A DNA stretch of 64,000 nucleotides from Plicaturopsis crispa FD-325 SS-3 (taxonomy: Eukaryota; Basidiomycota; Agaricomycetes; Amylocorticiales; Amylocorticiaceae). Positions within the stretch are counted from its first letter, which is position 1. The number at the start of each line of letters is the position of its first letter. Made by a program: the position numbers and the translations under genes. The stretch spans positions 1,002,565 through 1,066,564 of the forward strand of contig KN832562.1 of NCBI GenBank assembly GCA_000827205.1. Reading direction: 5' to 3'. Of the stretch, positions 23,566-35,560 are shown one piece after another. The notes under the pieces are model-generated. The model worked only from the letters and a program-made list of their open reading frames with translations. It searched no databases and had not been told where the DNA came from.

Positions 23566-25233
23566 ATGCCTGCAGTACGATTAAGTCGTCGCCGTCGCTC
23601 ATCGATCGCCACAGGTAAGTTGCATGTTCAAAGTGTTCCATCGAGGTCATCGAGCTCACCGATGTCTCAATAGCGGCTTTGAACCCAGTAAAACCTGGAT
23701 ACTACGGTGTACACTCGCCCTCGCACTCACCCCGACCCGTAACATTCGCACCGAACGTCACCCCAGGGACATATGTAGAACCTGACCAAGATCACGATTC
23801 TTCGATGTCCGGTGGAGAGCCAGGCTCGCCTTCATCGTCGCTCTTTCCCCCTTCCGAGCTCCCGCAGCCTGCCCCATCACGGCGGCGGCAACCCCCTGGA
23901 AAGCGTCGTTCCATGGGATACATCCCGCGCCCACCGAACGCGTTCATGCTATTCCGTGCGGACTTTGTGAGGCAAAAACATGTTCCTGGATCGATCGAAA
24001 CGAACCACGGCTCGTTGTCAAAAATCATCGGTATGCTATGTTCATTTTGCGTACAGTATGTCTTCGGCTCACACCATGTGCTGCTTAGGAAACTGTTGGA
24101 GATCGCTTCCTCTCGACGAGAAGCATGTCTGGGAAGTGAAAGCGAAACACGCAAAAGCCGAGCACAAGGTCCGCTACCCGGAGTATCGCTTTCGCCCCGT
24201 GCACAACAAGAACAAGGACAAGAAGAAAGACAAGACTCTCCCTACTCCTGACGACGAACGTCGCTGTGAGGAAGTCGCACAGCTCTTACTTGAGGGCAAG
24301 AAAGGCGACGATCTCGCAGCAGCCGTCCGTCGCCTCGATCGTGGTCGCACAGACAGCCCAATGCCACTATACCCCCACCGCCGTTCTTCTTCTGTCCCAC
24401 TTCCAGCAGGGCCCATCGCCCTCCCATCGCTTCCGTTTTTGAGCCTTTCGCGTCCCTCCTCTCCCTCCGGGGTATCGCAATCCGCCTCATCGTGGATGAT
24501 GGGTGGTCAGCGGCGTTCCTCCAGCGCCAGGCCTTACGCGCACCATCGGACGTGGACTTCGGCAGGGATATCGGATCTCACGCGTGACGAGAGTCCGCTA
24601 CCAGAAGTCGACTCCAGCTTGTTCGAGCAGAGCTATTTCGACTCCACGTCTGGTTTCGCATTCCCCTCGCAGTACGAGCAGCAGCAACAGCAACAACAGG
24701 ACATGGCCTTCAACTTCAACGAGTTTATGTCGAGTCTCCCTCCGAACGCTTCGAGCTCCCCATCCGTCGATCTGGGCATCTCACCTCTTGACAGCATCGC
24801 TCCGCATGATCTTCCGTACCGACCCATGCATGCCCACAGCCACCACTCCCTTCCGGAGTTGGATCCTCTCAGTTGGGTTTCCAACGGAGACTCAACGAAC
24901 TCGAACCCGTCGTCCGCGTATTCCGACAGCCCCGCGCTCTCGGAAAGCTCTCTGCCGCTGCACGCACCGCGTCCGCAGCATCTCGGCGCGTCGTCCTCGT
25001 TCGACATGTGGAAGGAGCTTTCGGCGCCACTCCCCGGCGACGGGGACTCCATGCCCCACCTCGAATACCCACAGGACGTCAGTGCTGACCTCGCACACTA
25101 CCAAACGGGCCTCGACAGCCTATTCGGTGAGCCGTCGTTTGGTCGCTGCGACGACTCGGGCATGGGCAACGAGCACCAGTCTATGGACTTCGGATTTCAG
25201 TTCGGCGATATGATCAACAACGAGGTCTTCTGA
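23566..25233 (+). CDS. HMG-box transcription factor (MATA_HMG type)
   Basis: Sequence-specific DNA-binding regulator, nuclear. Exons 23566-23614, 23674-24030 and 24089-25233 give 516 aa. The HMG box spans about residues 99-172: YIPRPPNAFMLFRADFVRQK, HGSLSKIIG, then CWRSLP, VWEVKAKHAKAEH and YPEYRFRPV. The intron interrupts the box after SKIIG. A very basic KNKDKKKDK follows. The C-terminal half is rich in Ser and Pro with a short glutamine run (about 24680-24700) and several Met/Phe/Asp-rich patches that could activate transcription. The box resembles basidiomycete regulators of mating and fruiting, but no specific target can be assigned from sequence. Confidence 0.92.
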
Positions 25234-25978
25234 TACCCCAATGGTACCTCACCCTCTCTTCCAAATGCACCTTCATTTCGCATCGACGTATACACATACT
25301 ACCCCCGCATATTACTTTTATTCGTATAACTATAGCGGTGTGCCTCGATGGCGCCAACGTATTTTCCTGGATCTGGATAACATTGCACATAATATTGTAG
25401 CCGTTCTTGAAGTACTTAAGTACTTACCACCTATTCGTGTAGCAACTAGAATACCCTCTTTCCTGTGGATATCGATTCCTTGGAGTGTCTCCCCCGTTGA
25501 AATTGTGCGCCTGTCGAACAGCCGAATTGACGCTCCCGCGACGCGGCGGCTTCGCCCAAGATTTGCCATGCGTCGGTCTTGTTCAACTTGTTTGTTGACG
25601 CCCAAGTGCACACCGGCTTTCATCGGTTCTTCCCTCTGAACCTGCTCTGAACGAGTCGGACGATTGCAAGGCCCACCACGCGCGCGTCATGCTTGCTCTT
25701 AAGATCTGACAACATGGTTATCTGTGATATGCCGCCCCGTGCTAGACCTGGACTACAGTTTGAAATTGGAATTGAATCCCCCTAAGTGGTGAGTCGTATT
25801 CATTCATTAGCTTGGTGTTAGGCGATTCGAGGACTCCGTGTCTAGGAAACCTTCAAATTGATTAATGCGATCGACCGATACATCGATTCCGAACTACTTG
25901 ACACCGGTTGGACCATATCTTTGTATACAGGAGATCCAGCTTGGAACTGCTTGCTCATGGTACTCTTGGACGAGCCAC
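25234..25978. other. Intergenic between converging genes
   Basis: Three-prime flanks of the HMG-box gene and the coiled-coil gene. No further feature seen. Confidence 0.5.
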
Positions 25979-28008
25979 TCATTTGCCCCCACGCCAGAGT
26001 CCGAGCCGACGAAGTTTCGTGGGCCAAGCAGACTTGCCGTCGCCACTCCCCTCGGGTTGGATCTCTTCGTTGCGTTGTGGAGGGGTTGCTGATATCACTT
26101 CAATCGCTGGGCTTTCGTCGACTTCGTTGGACCCCGCAGGGTTATCTGGGACTGGGTCTTGGGCTGCCGAGCTGACTGGTGCAGGCGCAGGTGTGCCTCC
26201 AACCATGAGGCTATCGCTGGCTATGCGACGGTGTTGCGAAGGAGCACTTGGGAACGCAGGCGAGCTTCTTGCATGATGTAGGGATCTTGACGGGACCTCC
26301 AGCGATGATCCCCACCTGCGCGGCGAGCTAGGAGAAGCCGTGTATCCCAGCGCGTGCATACTCAATCTCCCGCGGGAGGTGTGAGACGCCACACCGCCAG
26401 GACTGTGCGGGGTGTGTACGCCCGCGATGGGTGAGCCAGGAGCAACGCCCTGTGTACGTTTCGACAATGGCGTACCCGCACCGTCTTGGTAGCTCCGCCG
26501 CTTGCGGTGTCCCCAGGCATCTTCAGTGTCCCTGCCATTGCTTATAGGTACGGATGGAGCAGGCGAGTAGCCTGATGACGGAGTCCGTGGATGCGAAGAC
26601 GCCGCCCGCCGGGCGTCCACATGTGCTGAACGAGGTGGGGGCGCAATACCATACGCCATCGAACTTTGTCTTCCGCGCGATGTGTGCGCAGCGACGCCGC
26701 TCGCAGGATTCGGGATGTGCAATCCCGAGCGGTGGTTCTCAGTTGGACTCCGCACCGTGCTTCGCGCCCGTTTCGACATCGGTGTGCCGGGCATGTCCTG
26801 GGTGCTCGGTCGTTTTTGCAGCGCCCTATTCGCAGTGTCTGTGTCGACCGTTAGATTTGCAGGCCTTGGGGATCTAGGCGACCAGCGACCCGGGCTTCGA
26901 GATCCACTTGGAGACTGTGCGACCGAGCCGCGCCATTTTTCTATCTCGGCACTTCCAGAACGCGGCGCTTCAACAGGTGGGGCATCATACCCTGCGGCAG
27001 CCCAAGACATGACTGGGTCAAATTGACCGCCTTGAACGTCCAATTGCGCTTCCGCGTCCGCCTGTGCAGACCCTGGTTGCGCTCCATGGACCGCTGCCTC
27101 AAGATAATCTAGCTCGTGCTTCATGTCGCTCTCCCAGGTCTCAACCTCGTGCAATTGTATAGCCATGTCGTCCCGCGCTGCCAGCGCTTCAGCCAGCTCG
27201 AGTTGCACACTCGCCACCGCCGCAAGAGCTTTGTCCCGTCGCATCCGTGCCTCGACGATTTCCTGGCTTACCTCCAGCCCGCGCGGGACGTCGCGACTTC
27301 GGCTCCACGCGGCATTGACGGTCGTCTCCAGTCTCTCCAGCAGATGCCTTGCAGTCACTATGGCAGAATCACTGTCCGTTTTCGCTATCCTCGCATATTT
27401 CGTGGCCACTTCAAGCTCAGCTTGAACTATGCGAGCGTGGTCCTTTTTCCGCGTCTCCCATTCTTGCAGCCGCTCCCTCGCCTGGTGCCCAAGGCGGGCC
27501 TTTTCGTCGGCATTGCTGGACCGCAAGCGCTGCTCCTCGAGTGCCCGCTCTCGCTCCAGGTCGCGCCTGACTTTCTCCTCGCGCGCTCGCTCGATCGCAA
27601 GGTAGGTGTTGGCTAGCTGCAAGTGCACGCGATTTCTTTCTTGACGCGCTTCTTCGCTCTGGACCCGCATGCGCTCTAGGAGATTGCGTGCGTCTTCCGC
27701 ACCTCGCCTGCAGCGTTCTGCTAGGCTCGCATGGGCATCGCGTTCGTGGCGTATCTCGGCTACCGTCGGCACCTTCTTGGCTCCGTCAGCAATTCCTTCC
27801 GCCGATTCGGGATTAGGGTCTGCCATGTCGATGCCCGAGGGACCTGAAGGCGCATCTCCAAATCGGCTGTCATGACCAGGGTCAGGATTTACCTCGCTCT
27901 GCGCGATCTGGAAATTAGTTGCAGCGTATTTGGGACCCGGTTTGCGTGTCAGACACTTACGGAATGAATGCCGTGGGCTGCAGTCCGTTGGCGCAGCTGG
28001 TCGCTCAT
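25979..28008 (-). CDS. Coiled-coil protein of unknown function
   Basis: I do not recognise a family. Exon 1 (27961-28008) encodes MSDQLRQRTAAHGIHS; exon 2 (25979-27907) opens IAQSEVNPDPGHD, giving 658 aa. An ATG at 27826 inside exon 2 would give a shorter 615 aa form, but the frame is open through the spliced exon 1. Residues about 75-290 are an almost uninterrupted coiled coil rich in Arg, Glu, Ala and Leu. The C-terminal half is Ser/Pro/Arg-rich, with two related blocks beginning HIPNPASGVAAHTSRGR and HTPHSPGGVASHTSRGR, an internal repeat. The end is KLRRLGLWRGGK. Structural or scaffold role is inference only. Confidence 0.8.
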
Positions 28009-30330
28009 CCTGGAGTTACTAGCTTGACGGTGTTGAAATGCTGAATGAGCGTGTATCTATCGGTTTGTGTGTACCGCCGGTGTACAAGGCCGATCTTCTG
28101 AGCCAGCCAGAGATACGTGGGGAGAAAAAGAGTGTCTGGGTTTCGCCCATTTCCATCCTGTCGAAGCTCGTATTTATCCATGTGGGTCCCCATCCCCATC
28201 AGCCTGCTCACGTGTCTCTTCACTAATGGCTGCCGTCTCTTTGTTATAGTCACGGACACCACAAAATGTTCATGGAATACAAAAGACACGTTCGACGGCG
28301 CGTCCAACAGCGGTGTCTGACTTCTTCTTGGATAGTCAAGGCAGACCCGGGATGAGAAGAATCCGATTGATCGATGCGCGCACGAGAACATCTTGTTGAA
28401 GTTGTTTCGCTGGCAGGTCGCTATGATACGCTACCACTGGTGTATAATACTGATTGAACGACACAGTGTCAGTGGTATACAAGGTTGTCTTCTTTTGTTC
28501 TCAGTTGTCTCTATTGTCCGACGAGATCCTGACCAGTAACTATAGGGTAATACTTATTGTCCCGAGTACATATGACACCGACCTCCGTGGATTGCGTAGC
28601 GAGAAGTTTTACAATAACTGGCATCTGTCTCGTTTTTTTCCTTAGGCAGCATGCAGCTGGCAGACCTGCGCCGTCAATTAATTTGCAAAGCGTTGTTTGG
28701 CGATAACTTTGGAACCAAATAACGCAACTGCGGCCTCGTGGGCGACTTCGCAAAAGTTGGTCGAGCCTTCCACAGTTAACCTTCATTCTTGCGACCACAT
28801 TCGCAGCAGGTTGGTATACATTTATGATGTATGATACCTTGCTCCTCGTAACGAATCGCCCGTACGAATACGAAGGCACTCTACAAGACCATGACTCGGG
28901 ACTGTGACAGTGCCTGCGCGACGCGGCCGTCAGCTGAGGAAAGCACAAAGTCCGATCTCAAGAGTCCTGCTCGACAGTCACTCAGGCGAGCATTCTATGG
29001 CGTTCTCTATCCGTGTAGCCTATCTGACGCTGACATCAGGGGCCGCGCCGGTCTTTCAAGCGCCGAAACCCTTAGGAGTCTTTCGCGCTACGGCGGCCTT
29101 CAGGCTACTGCACTGGCCTTCCGACTTGATTGACTGCAGGACAGACATGCTTCGGTCTGTGCTTGCGAATACACTGGTCGTGTTTGACAGCCCACACTGC
29201 TACTCTAGCCTCGACACAGGCCGGACGCACTGTCCACGCCGACGCGCCCATCAACTCGAACGCTGGTCCACTGCATTGCATGGTGCATGATCGCGTAATC
29301 AGATATATAACACGTCAGTTAACAGCTGGATATGCGTTGTGCTAACTACCTTATTGCAGTATCTTGTCTCAGCAAACCACGGGGGATACAACAACTGCGA
29401 TGATGCCGCGTTACGCAGACACGCCGTTTCCGGGCTGTGTATTCGGCCCGATGCCTTCAATGCGCGCAAGTCACTTGCCGCTGTATTCCTATTCCGCGGA
29501 ATATATGTACAGGGGCACGAGTGCAGCACGACCACCGCTTCTGGATCACAATGCTGTGACACTAGCGCATCATACTCAGCATCTTTGTGAACGTGTGGCA
29601 CGGACCGGCGAATGCATCAGTCATGGATATGCATGGCAAAGACTGTGGCCGTTGCTCTCGTTATCATTCGGTGCACCTTCCTTATGATAAAAGCAACCGG
29701 CATCTTTAGAAATGTACGTCCATTGCCTGCGTGGTTTGTAGTATCAGCGCGCGCCGTCTAACGGGCTCACTCGAGGTTGCATGCTTCCGACGTTGCAGGG
29801 AAAATACTGGCGTAGCCGGTACGGCTTCCTGATCAGCTGCAGGATCGGCAGGATCGAGCGTAGCCCGGCAGCGTACCGTTGATTTGTCCACGCATGGTGA
29901 TTAAACATTTACTTGCTGTATCTGCGGTGCCATTCTCCTGAACGGTACTCAGGCTGGTCAGTGCAATTATACCGCGCATGCAACGAGAACTCTAATGCAC
30001 AAGGTCACTGTACTTCTGTAAATCGCAAGGGCCCAAGTATCTTTTCAGAAGTGCAGCGGCCCACAGCCTTGCACAGGAAGGCGCTCATCGTCGAGGATCC
30101 GGAGACTAAAGTTACCAAATCCGGACATTAAAGCCTGGGATTCCGTGACTTGCCGTGACTAAGACTGGGCAGTGAGCCTCGTGCCTTATTAATATTAGAA
30201 TCTACAGCTGCACCGCCTTTAGCGTTCAAACGTTCATGAGTTACAAGGTATAAGAGCGGCTTAATCGTTTATTCTCCGTGCCCACCTTTTCTCCCATCGC
30301 CATCTATTTCACCCGCGAGAACACGATATC
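28009..30330. other. Long intergenic region, nothing recognised
   Basis: 2.3 kb with no frame that resembles a protein family and no mobile-element hallmark I could see. A GGTATAAGAG word near 30248 lies about 80 bp before the next start codon and may be its core promoter. Confidence 0.4.
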
Positions 30331-31389
30331 ATGTTCGTTCCATTCATCTCGACACCGCGAAAGACCTTATTCCGCCGGAAAGGAGGCGGAGGCGGGGGTA
30401 AAAGTGGTGGGAGCTCAGGAGGGTCGAAAAGTGGCGGGAGCAGCAGTGGCAGTGGGAGCAAGAGTGGAAGTGAGAGCCCGAGTACAGGCACGACCAAGTC
30501 CGTACCGCTATCTGGCTCGAAACCAGCCGGCAAATCGAGTGCTACGGCCTACGGAAGTGGCGGCGGGGCTACGAGCATTATTCCCTCGGGGTCGTTGTTC
30601 GCAGGCAGATCACAAGGTGGCGCATCGCGGCAGCAGGTATTTGGTACCCGGTAAGTAACGATTGCGTTTGTTCTGTCTTGGTTACTGACAATGCCTCGCA
30701 AGACAATATGGAAGTGGTTATCCAGGGCTCACCGGGCGCGGCGTCGCAGGACGCGGATTCCCCTTCTACTTCTATCCGCTTGCGTGGGGAGGAGTCGGTT
30801 TTGGTGGTGCAGCGTACTTGCACGACAATGAGGTAATGTTTCTCCTCTATTCACTCTTAATTGTCGATTTAAACGTGTTCTTCTGTTGCAGTACGGAGAC
30901 CCCAGCAACTCCAGCCGACCTGGCGGTGCAGAAATGCAGGCCGCGTTCTCGTCAAATAGCACAAACTCGACATTCCATGTTCTAGCGGACAACTCGACCG
31001 TAGTATCCCTCATATCATCGATCACGGCCAACTGCTCGTTGTACATAAATACCTCGAACGCCTCAACGACACCGGTGCCATACGTTGCCAACGCCACTGG
31101 TGCACCACAGCCCGAACAGGCCGTGCAATATTTCCGCGCTAGCAGTGTTGCACTCACGCTAGATGGATACAACGATACCGCCGCGCTTAGCAACGACTCC
31201 AGCTTGCCCGACACACCGCTTCCCTCGACCGTGGACAACAACTTGTTGGACTGCTTGAATCAAACAATCGGACTTGCAGCCCCCCTCATCGACTCTGCAG
31301 CATTGTCCTCGTCAGCAAATACTCATTCCATGGGGATTGTGGTCACAATATGGGTCTTTTGGTGGTGTTTTGGTTCGCTCTTGGTATGA
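30331..31389 (+). CDS. Glycine/serine-rich basidiomycete protein, probably cell-surface
   Basis: Unknown function. Exons 30331-30650, 30703-30832 and 30892-31389 give 315 aa. The first 100 residues are a Gly/Ser/Lys low-complexity region. A conserved-looking core follows: YGSGYPGLTGRGVAGRGFPF, WGGVGFGGAAYLHDNEYGDP and NSSRPGG. Then comes an Asn/Ser/Thr-rich part with about ten N-X-S/T sites, and a hydrophobic end IVVTIWVFWWCFGSLLV that fits a GPI signal or a tail anchor. No classical signal peptide is visible, so an upstream exon may be missing. Assignment to a recurrent basidiomycete orphan family is from recollection. Confidence 0.75.
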
Positions 31390-32051
31390 TCGACTTTTTG
31401 GGTTTGAGTCTGTCACGCACACTTTCTTTTGTCGATACCATGTTGTCGTTGATGTGGATACCCTATGTACCCATCGGTTAATGAGTATACTTATTCGCGT
31501 AGGAAGTCCGAGCAAGCAGTCTCCGAGGACCAATATCGTCATACTATCTTCTTCCGCTCGCTTAGCAGTTTAATCTAAGTTCGGGAGCCGGGAAGGAGTG
31601 GAAATTAAAGTTCCCCAGCTTGTCGATCTCTCTTGCGAGCTGCGTTCGTTCTCTGCACTGGTGTTGCACGTCCGAGTCGGACTTGGGCCCCATTAATCCC
31701 TCATCTATTTGCCGTCAGTTGTGTGAGAATTGGGGAGTCACACGTCGGGATATATAAACGAGGTGTGAATCTCGCACGGTTCAGTAACAATTATAACAGC
31801 TGATCGATGCCCAGGATCCTAGGCCGGACAATCTGCCTGTTCAACTTGGGCGACGGAGGTCGCGCCAAACGAAAACTCGAGCTTCATTCAACTGAACACT
31901 CCAGTTAGATAGCAGAGCGCTGCTCAAGAGCCTCGCTTAGCTATCCGTGCTGCGGCATTTACAAGAAAACTCAGGGCCTTCCGGTACGTGCTTGACCACA
32001 AAGAAATGTTTAGTTTTGCGTGGCTTACTACTTCTTATAGCACTTGTCGGA
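31390..32051. promoter_or_regulatory. Promoter and spliced 5' UTR of the next gene
   Basis: TATATAAA at 31751-31758 is a clear core-promoter candidate. About 230 bp further a probable 5'-UTR intron starts GTACGT at about 31984 and ends CTTATAG just before 32041, eleven bases ahead of the start codon. Confidence 0.55.
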
Positions 32052-32588
32052 ATGCCTACTGAACCACGCTATCTACCCAATAATGGTCGCGTCGCGTCGA
32101 TGTGGCGTCCCACAGACGTCGACCATCTCTTCGCCGATCCCGCGACGCCCCTCACGGTGTTCCTCGCAGTGGTTCATATACCCTCCGTGCTTACCGTCGA
32201 CGACCCACGGCAATACCACTGGGCGCTGTGCTGGGTGGTCGGGCACACCACGGACCGGCGCGGCCGCAAGCACACGGTGCACCGCCTGCTGCAGATCGTA
32301 CAGGAGCACGGGCACGACCACCTGACGAACTGGGGCGCCATGACGAAGATTGGGAGCCTCGACACCGCGGACGTGCCCACCGTGAGCTGTCCGGTGGCTA
32401 CGCTGACACTCGAGCAGCGCAGGGCGCTTGAGGTCATTGGCGAGGACATGCCCGTGCGCGTCCCGGATGGGGTGTGGAATTGTCAGGACTGGTGCATATC
32501 CGTGCTCGAGGAGGCGAGGAAGCAGGGGCTTGTGACCGAGGCGGAAATCGCCAGCGCGCTAGAGGCCGCACGGAATGCGTTCAAGTAA
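32052..32588 (+). CDS. Small protein with HWAL and NCQDW motifs
   Basis: Single coding exon of 178 aa starting MPTEPRYLPN. The central part reads QYHWALCWVVGHT, and the C-terminal part reads VWNCQDWCISVLEEARKQGL. The spacing of an HW pair and a later NCQDW recalls uncharacterised fungal families with a papain/NlpC-like layout, in which His and Cys could form a catalytic pair. That is inference; the order His-then-Cys would be permuted relative to classical papain. The likely 5'-UTR intron makes 32052 the first ATG of the mature mRNA. No neighbour suggests a pathway. Confidence 0.75.
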   Translation: MPTEPRYLPNNGRVASMWRPTDVDHLFADPATPLTVFLAVVHIPSVLTVDDPRQYHWALCWVVGHTTDRRGRKHTVHRLLQIVQEHGHDHLTNWGAMTKIGSLDTADVPTVSCPVATLTLEQRRALEVIGEDMPVRVPDGVWNCQDWCISVLEEARKQGLVTEAEIASALEAARNAFK

Positions 32589-33127
32589 GCATACTAATTA
32601 TTTATGGAGGATATAGTTCAGAGGTTTGTCACTACGCACGACGGGTACCCGTTCAACCGCTGTCCGCAACGCATGGGTTCGAAAATATTGTGTAGATGAG
32701 TACAAGGAATTTCTTGCTGGGACAGTCGAAATCACCGCAGTCTGAGTCATCGCTACAGGAGGCGCAGAACAGTTAATTGGAAGTGTCGTGCATACACACA
32801 ATAGTGTCCATGTTGCTCATCTTAACAATGAAATAAATGTGCAACACAATTAGCGGGAGCGGGTAATTGTCTACAATATCGCCCTGGATTGGCCTCTAGA
32901 GACACCGTCTACAGCTTTCATGGCGACCACTTACTGCGTCATCTGCTATGTATTATGGAGCTACATGATAAATACAAAGTGAGACGGTCGAGCACCCGAT
33001 ACTTCTCAAACATACCTGTCCCCTCGATTGGATCACTGGCTGGCTCAGGATCCTAGAACCGATACACCGACCCGATTATCCAGTCTTTTTTAGCACTTCA
33101 GCACTCGGTAGAAGCGATCACTTCAGG
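32589..33127. other. Intergenic
   Basis: No supported feature between the small HWAL/NCQDW gene and the coiled-coil gene. Confidence 0.5.
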
Positions 33128-34863
33128 ATGAGCACGCAGCATGGACCCGCGATCACAAGCATGTTCGGGCGGCGTAGGTCGCATACCAGAAACGCGACAC
33201 CGGGACCGAGCGCGCGCCCGTTACCTGGTGCGCCCAACAATCCAGGAATGGACACCTCAAGCATACCGGAGCACTACGTCTTGCCTGAGATCGACCCTGT
33301 GAGCACAACCTTCGCCTGCAGATGTATGTTGAGGGCACCAACCGATCTTTTCTTATACAGGGGCCCCGCGAGTTTGGCAGTTACAACTCGGAAGTACACG
33401 CTGTGCCTGGTGCAGGCATCAGCGAGGCCAGTGACCGAGTCCCGGAAGCTATGTCACAAAGGAATGATTCCGGATTAGCTCAGGCAGGACATCCTCCTCT
33501 ACCAGCCGACGAGACCTCAAGCGCCCAGCACTTAGCGGTGCCAGTGGTATCAGACCCGCATTCCGTCCCTCTCGTGTCACCACGGAGGCAACTTCTGACG
33601 GAAGTGGATGAGCTCCAAACTCGGCTTGATGTGCTCATCGCGCAAGCCACAGCGGCCCAGGAGCAGGCCTACGAGGAGGATATTGCCACCCTGGCGCGTC
33701 AGCGCGACGAGCACCTGCGGTCGCAAGGAGACGACGCTCGACGCGCAGCTGAGGCCTTGCACAACGTGGAGGAGGAGAAGACGCTAGCAGACATACTCCG
33801 TCTGCAGACAAACCGGCTCGAACTGGAAGTCCGCCGGTTACGTGACACACACCGTGTGGCGCTCGCTGAGCGGGACAAAGCCCGGAACCAACTGGATGAG
33901 ACCCAGAGAGAGGTGCGACGTGCATCGAACAGCCGTGATGTAGAAGTCGATGCATGGCACAGGAACGTCGCAGCTTGGCAAGGCTTGTGGAACGATGCAG
34001 CGCGACAAACCGTTGAGCGGCAAAAAGAGCTGGGGTCAATGCAGCTTGCAGAGATCTTGGCAATAGTAGAGGAGCGTTCAGCGAAACGCCAGATAGATTG
34101 GATGGCGGAGACGCTAGGGAAAATCTCCCGTGGGGAATGGGTTGGCGATGGCGAGCAGCTGTACAGGCGATGGATGAAGGAGGAGCTGACTAGCATAGAG
34201 GCTGAAACGGTTGCAGCTAGCACAGAGGCGACGCGGATGAGCATTCAAGTACAGGATGCTCAGGGAGAATTGCCGCAGATGCAAGCGAGGAGGGACGCTG
34301 CGCGGGCCCGAGGGACAAACTTCCAATTGCAGCGCGATAGACTTCGGGTAGCAGTATTGCTAGCAGGGACGGGAAGCGCATCGACCACATTCATGCAGGC
34401 ACCTCTGGCGGCATACGACGAACAACGCGGCGCAGACGTCCCAGGCGCGTTCGAGAACAGCAGGGATGAGCAAGCTGCAGCTGCCGAGTCTGACCAGTGG
34501 GACGACATCCCTTTTCCGAGTCCAATCAGCTCCCATACGCCGGAGTTTCTTGCGTCCGGAATTGAAACGTCTGACTCAGGGAGCTATGGCTCTGGGATGT
34601 TCCGTTACAGCCCTCCACCCGCCTCGCCAAGTGCGTATGGTCTGTCGGAGGTGTATAGCACGGCAGAATCGCGACCAGATTCCATGTCTGTGGACGGCAC
34701 ACGAAGCTCGTCCGCTTGGTATGGCATACATTCGGACGCATCGGGACACCATCTATCGAACGCCTTCGCCGCTGCGCTCCAAGGATCGGGAAACACATCG
34801 GAGCTGGACCGCACAGAGGACACTCGCCGCGAGAACTATAAGGCCGATTTCGAACACGCTTGA
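33128..34863 (+). CDS. Coiled-coil protein of unknown function (donor of the 41 kb fragment)
   Basis: Exons 33128-33298 and 33361-34863 give 557 aa. Exon 1 encodes MSTQHGPAITSMFGRRRSHT and a proline-rich stretch ending PEIDP. From about residue 130 to 400 runs a long coiled coil (RRQLLTEVDELQTRLD, then repeated E/R/L heptads). The C-terminal part is Ser-rich with YSPPPASPSAY. No family recognised. It shares overall design, but no obvious sequence, with the coiled-coil gene at 25979. Its last about 190 bp recur at 41036-41220 as a fragment created by the tandem duplication, so this is the intact parent. Confidence 0.8.
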
Positions 34864-35560
34864 TCTGGGTAGAGGGAGAAATGCCTTGGAAGGATCGATC
34901 ATGCGCGTTACCTGTACACAGCGAGTCCTTTTGCCGAGGCCGTCGAAACTATGCATGATGCGAGTGCTACATGCTGCAAATGGGCGATGAATTTCCAAGT
35001 AACTGTGTGACAAGATGATGCATGTTGGACCAGCAGGCTCAGGAGAGCTGCTTTCGATGATAGCTGCAACAAGAAAGGGTACTTTCATGGAGTCAGGGAG
35101 GACGCGGACGCAGATGAGCGACACTAATCAGAGTGTGTACGCATCTTGAAGGCATGGCTTACGTAATTTCCGCCGCGTCTGAGTGGCCTGCAAAAGTTAG
35201 GAGTTTCAAGTTGAACTTGCATGAAATTCACCGTCTCGACCAAGTTTCGACGATAAACTGCCTATCCTCTCGTGCTCGTGGTCCTCCTTGCATACTTCAT
35301 CTAGTACACTCGCAGATGGTCCGAAGTTCTCAGACTTTCAAGCTCGAAAACTGAGCAACAGCTATCAAGAAACGCATAGCACATCCGCCGCGGGTACGCG
35401 TATGCATCCGGGCACCGGCATGGTTTGCTGCAGGTGAGCTTTTCCGCTCTCCTCGTCGCGATTAGCGGAAACGCGAAAATTGATAAATACGTCAATGCCA
35501 CAGCATTGGTCTCTAATTCACCCCTCACAAACCCACGACAAGCCCCAGTATCTCGTTAGC
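34864..35560. promoter_or_regulatory. Intergenic and SDR promoter with conserved box
   Basis: Most of this stretch is duplicated at 41221-41781. TGATAAATAC (35481-35490), 71 bp before the SDR start codon, recurs at nearly the same distance before the minus-strand SDR genes (54847-54856 and, as GATAAATAC, 56550-56558). A CCGGCATGG box about 60-70 bp further out is also shared by all three. Confidence 0.65.

Noticed and set aside
28009-30330. Several 60-145 codon frames in the 28-30 kb interval
   Set aside because: None has a family match, a partner exon or protein-like composition; expected by chance in 2.3 kb.
15811-31681. Palindrome GTCCGAGTCGGAC seen near 15,815 and 31,668
   Set aside because: One copy lies inside MFS codons; two occurrences of a self-complementary GC-rich word are too few to call a regulatory element.
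33699-34244. 181-codon minus-strand frame within the coiled-coil gene
   Set aside because: Shadow of the heptad-rich plus-strand sequence; Ser/Arg-rich low complexity without a start context.
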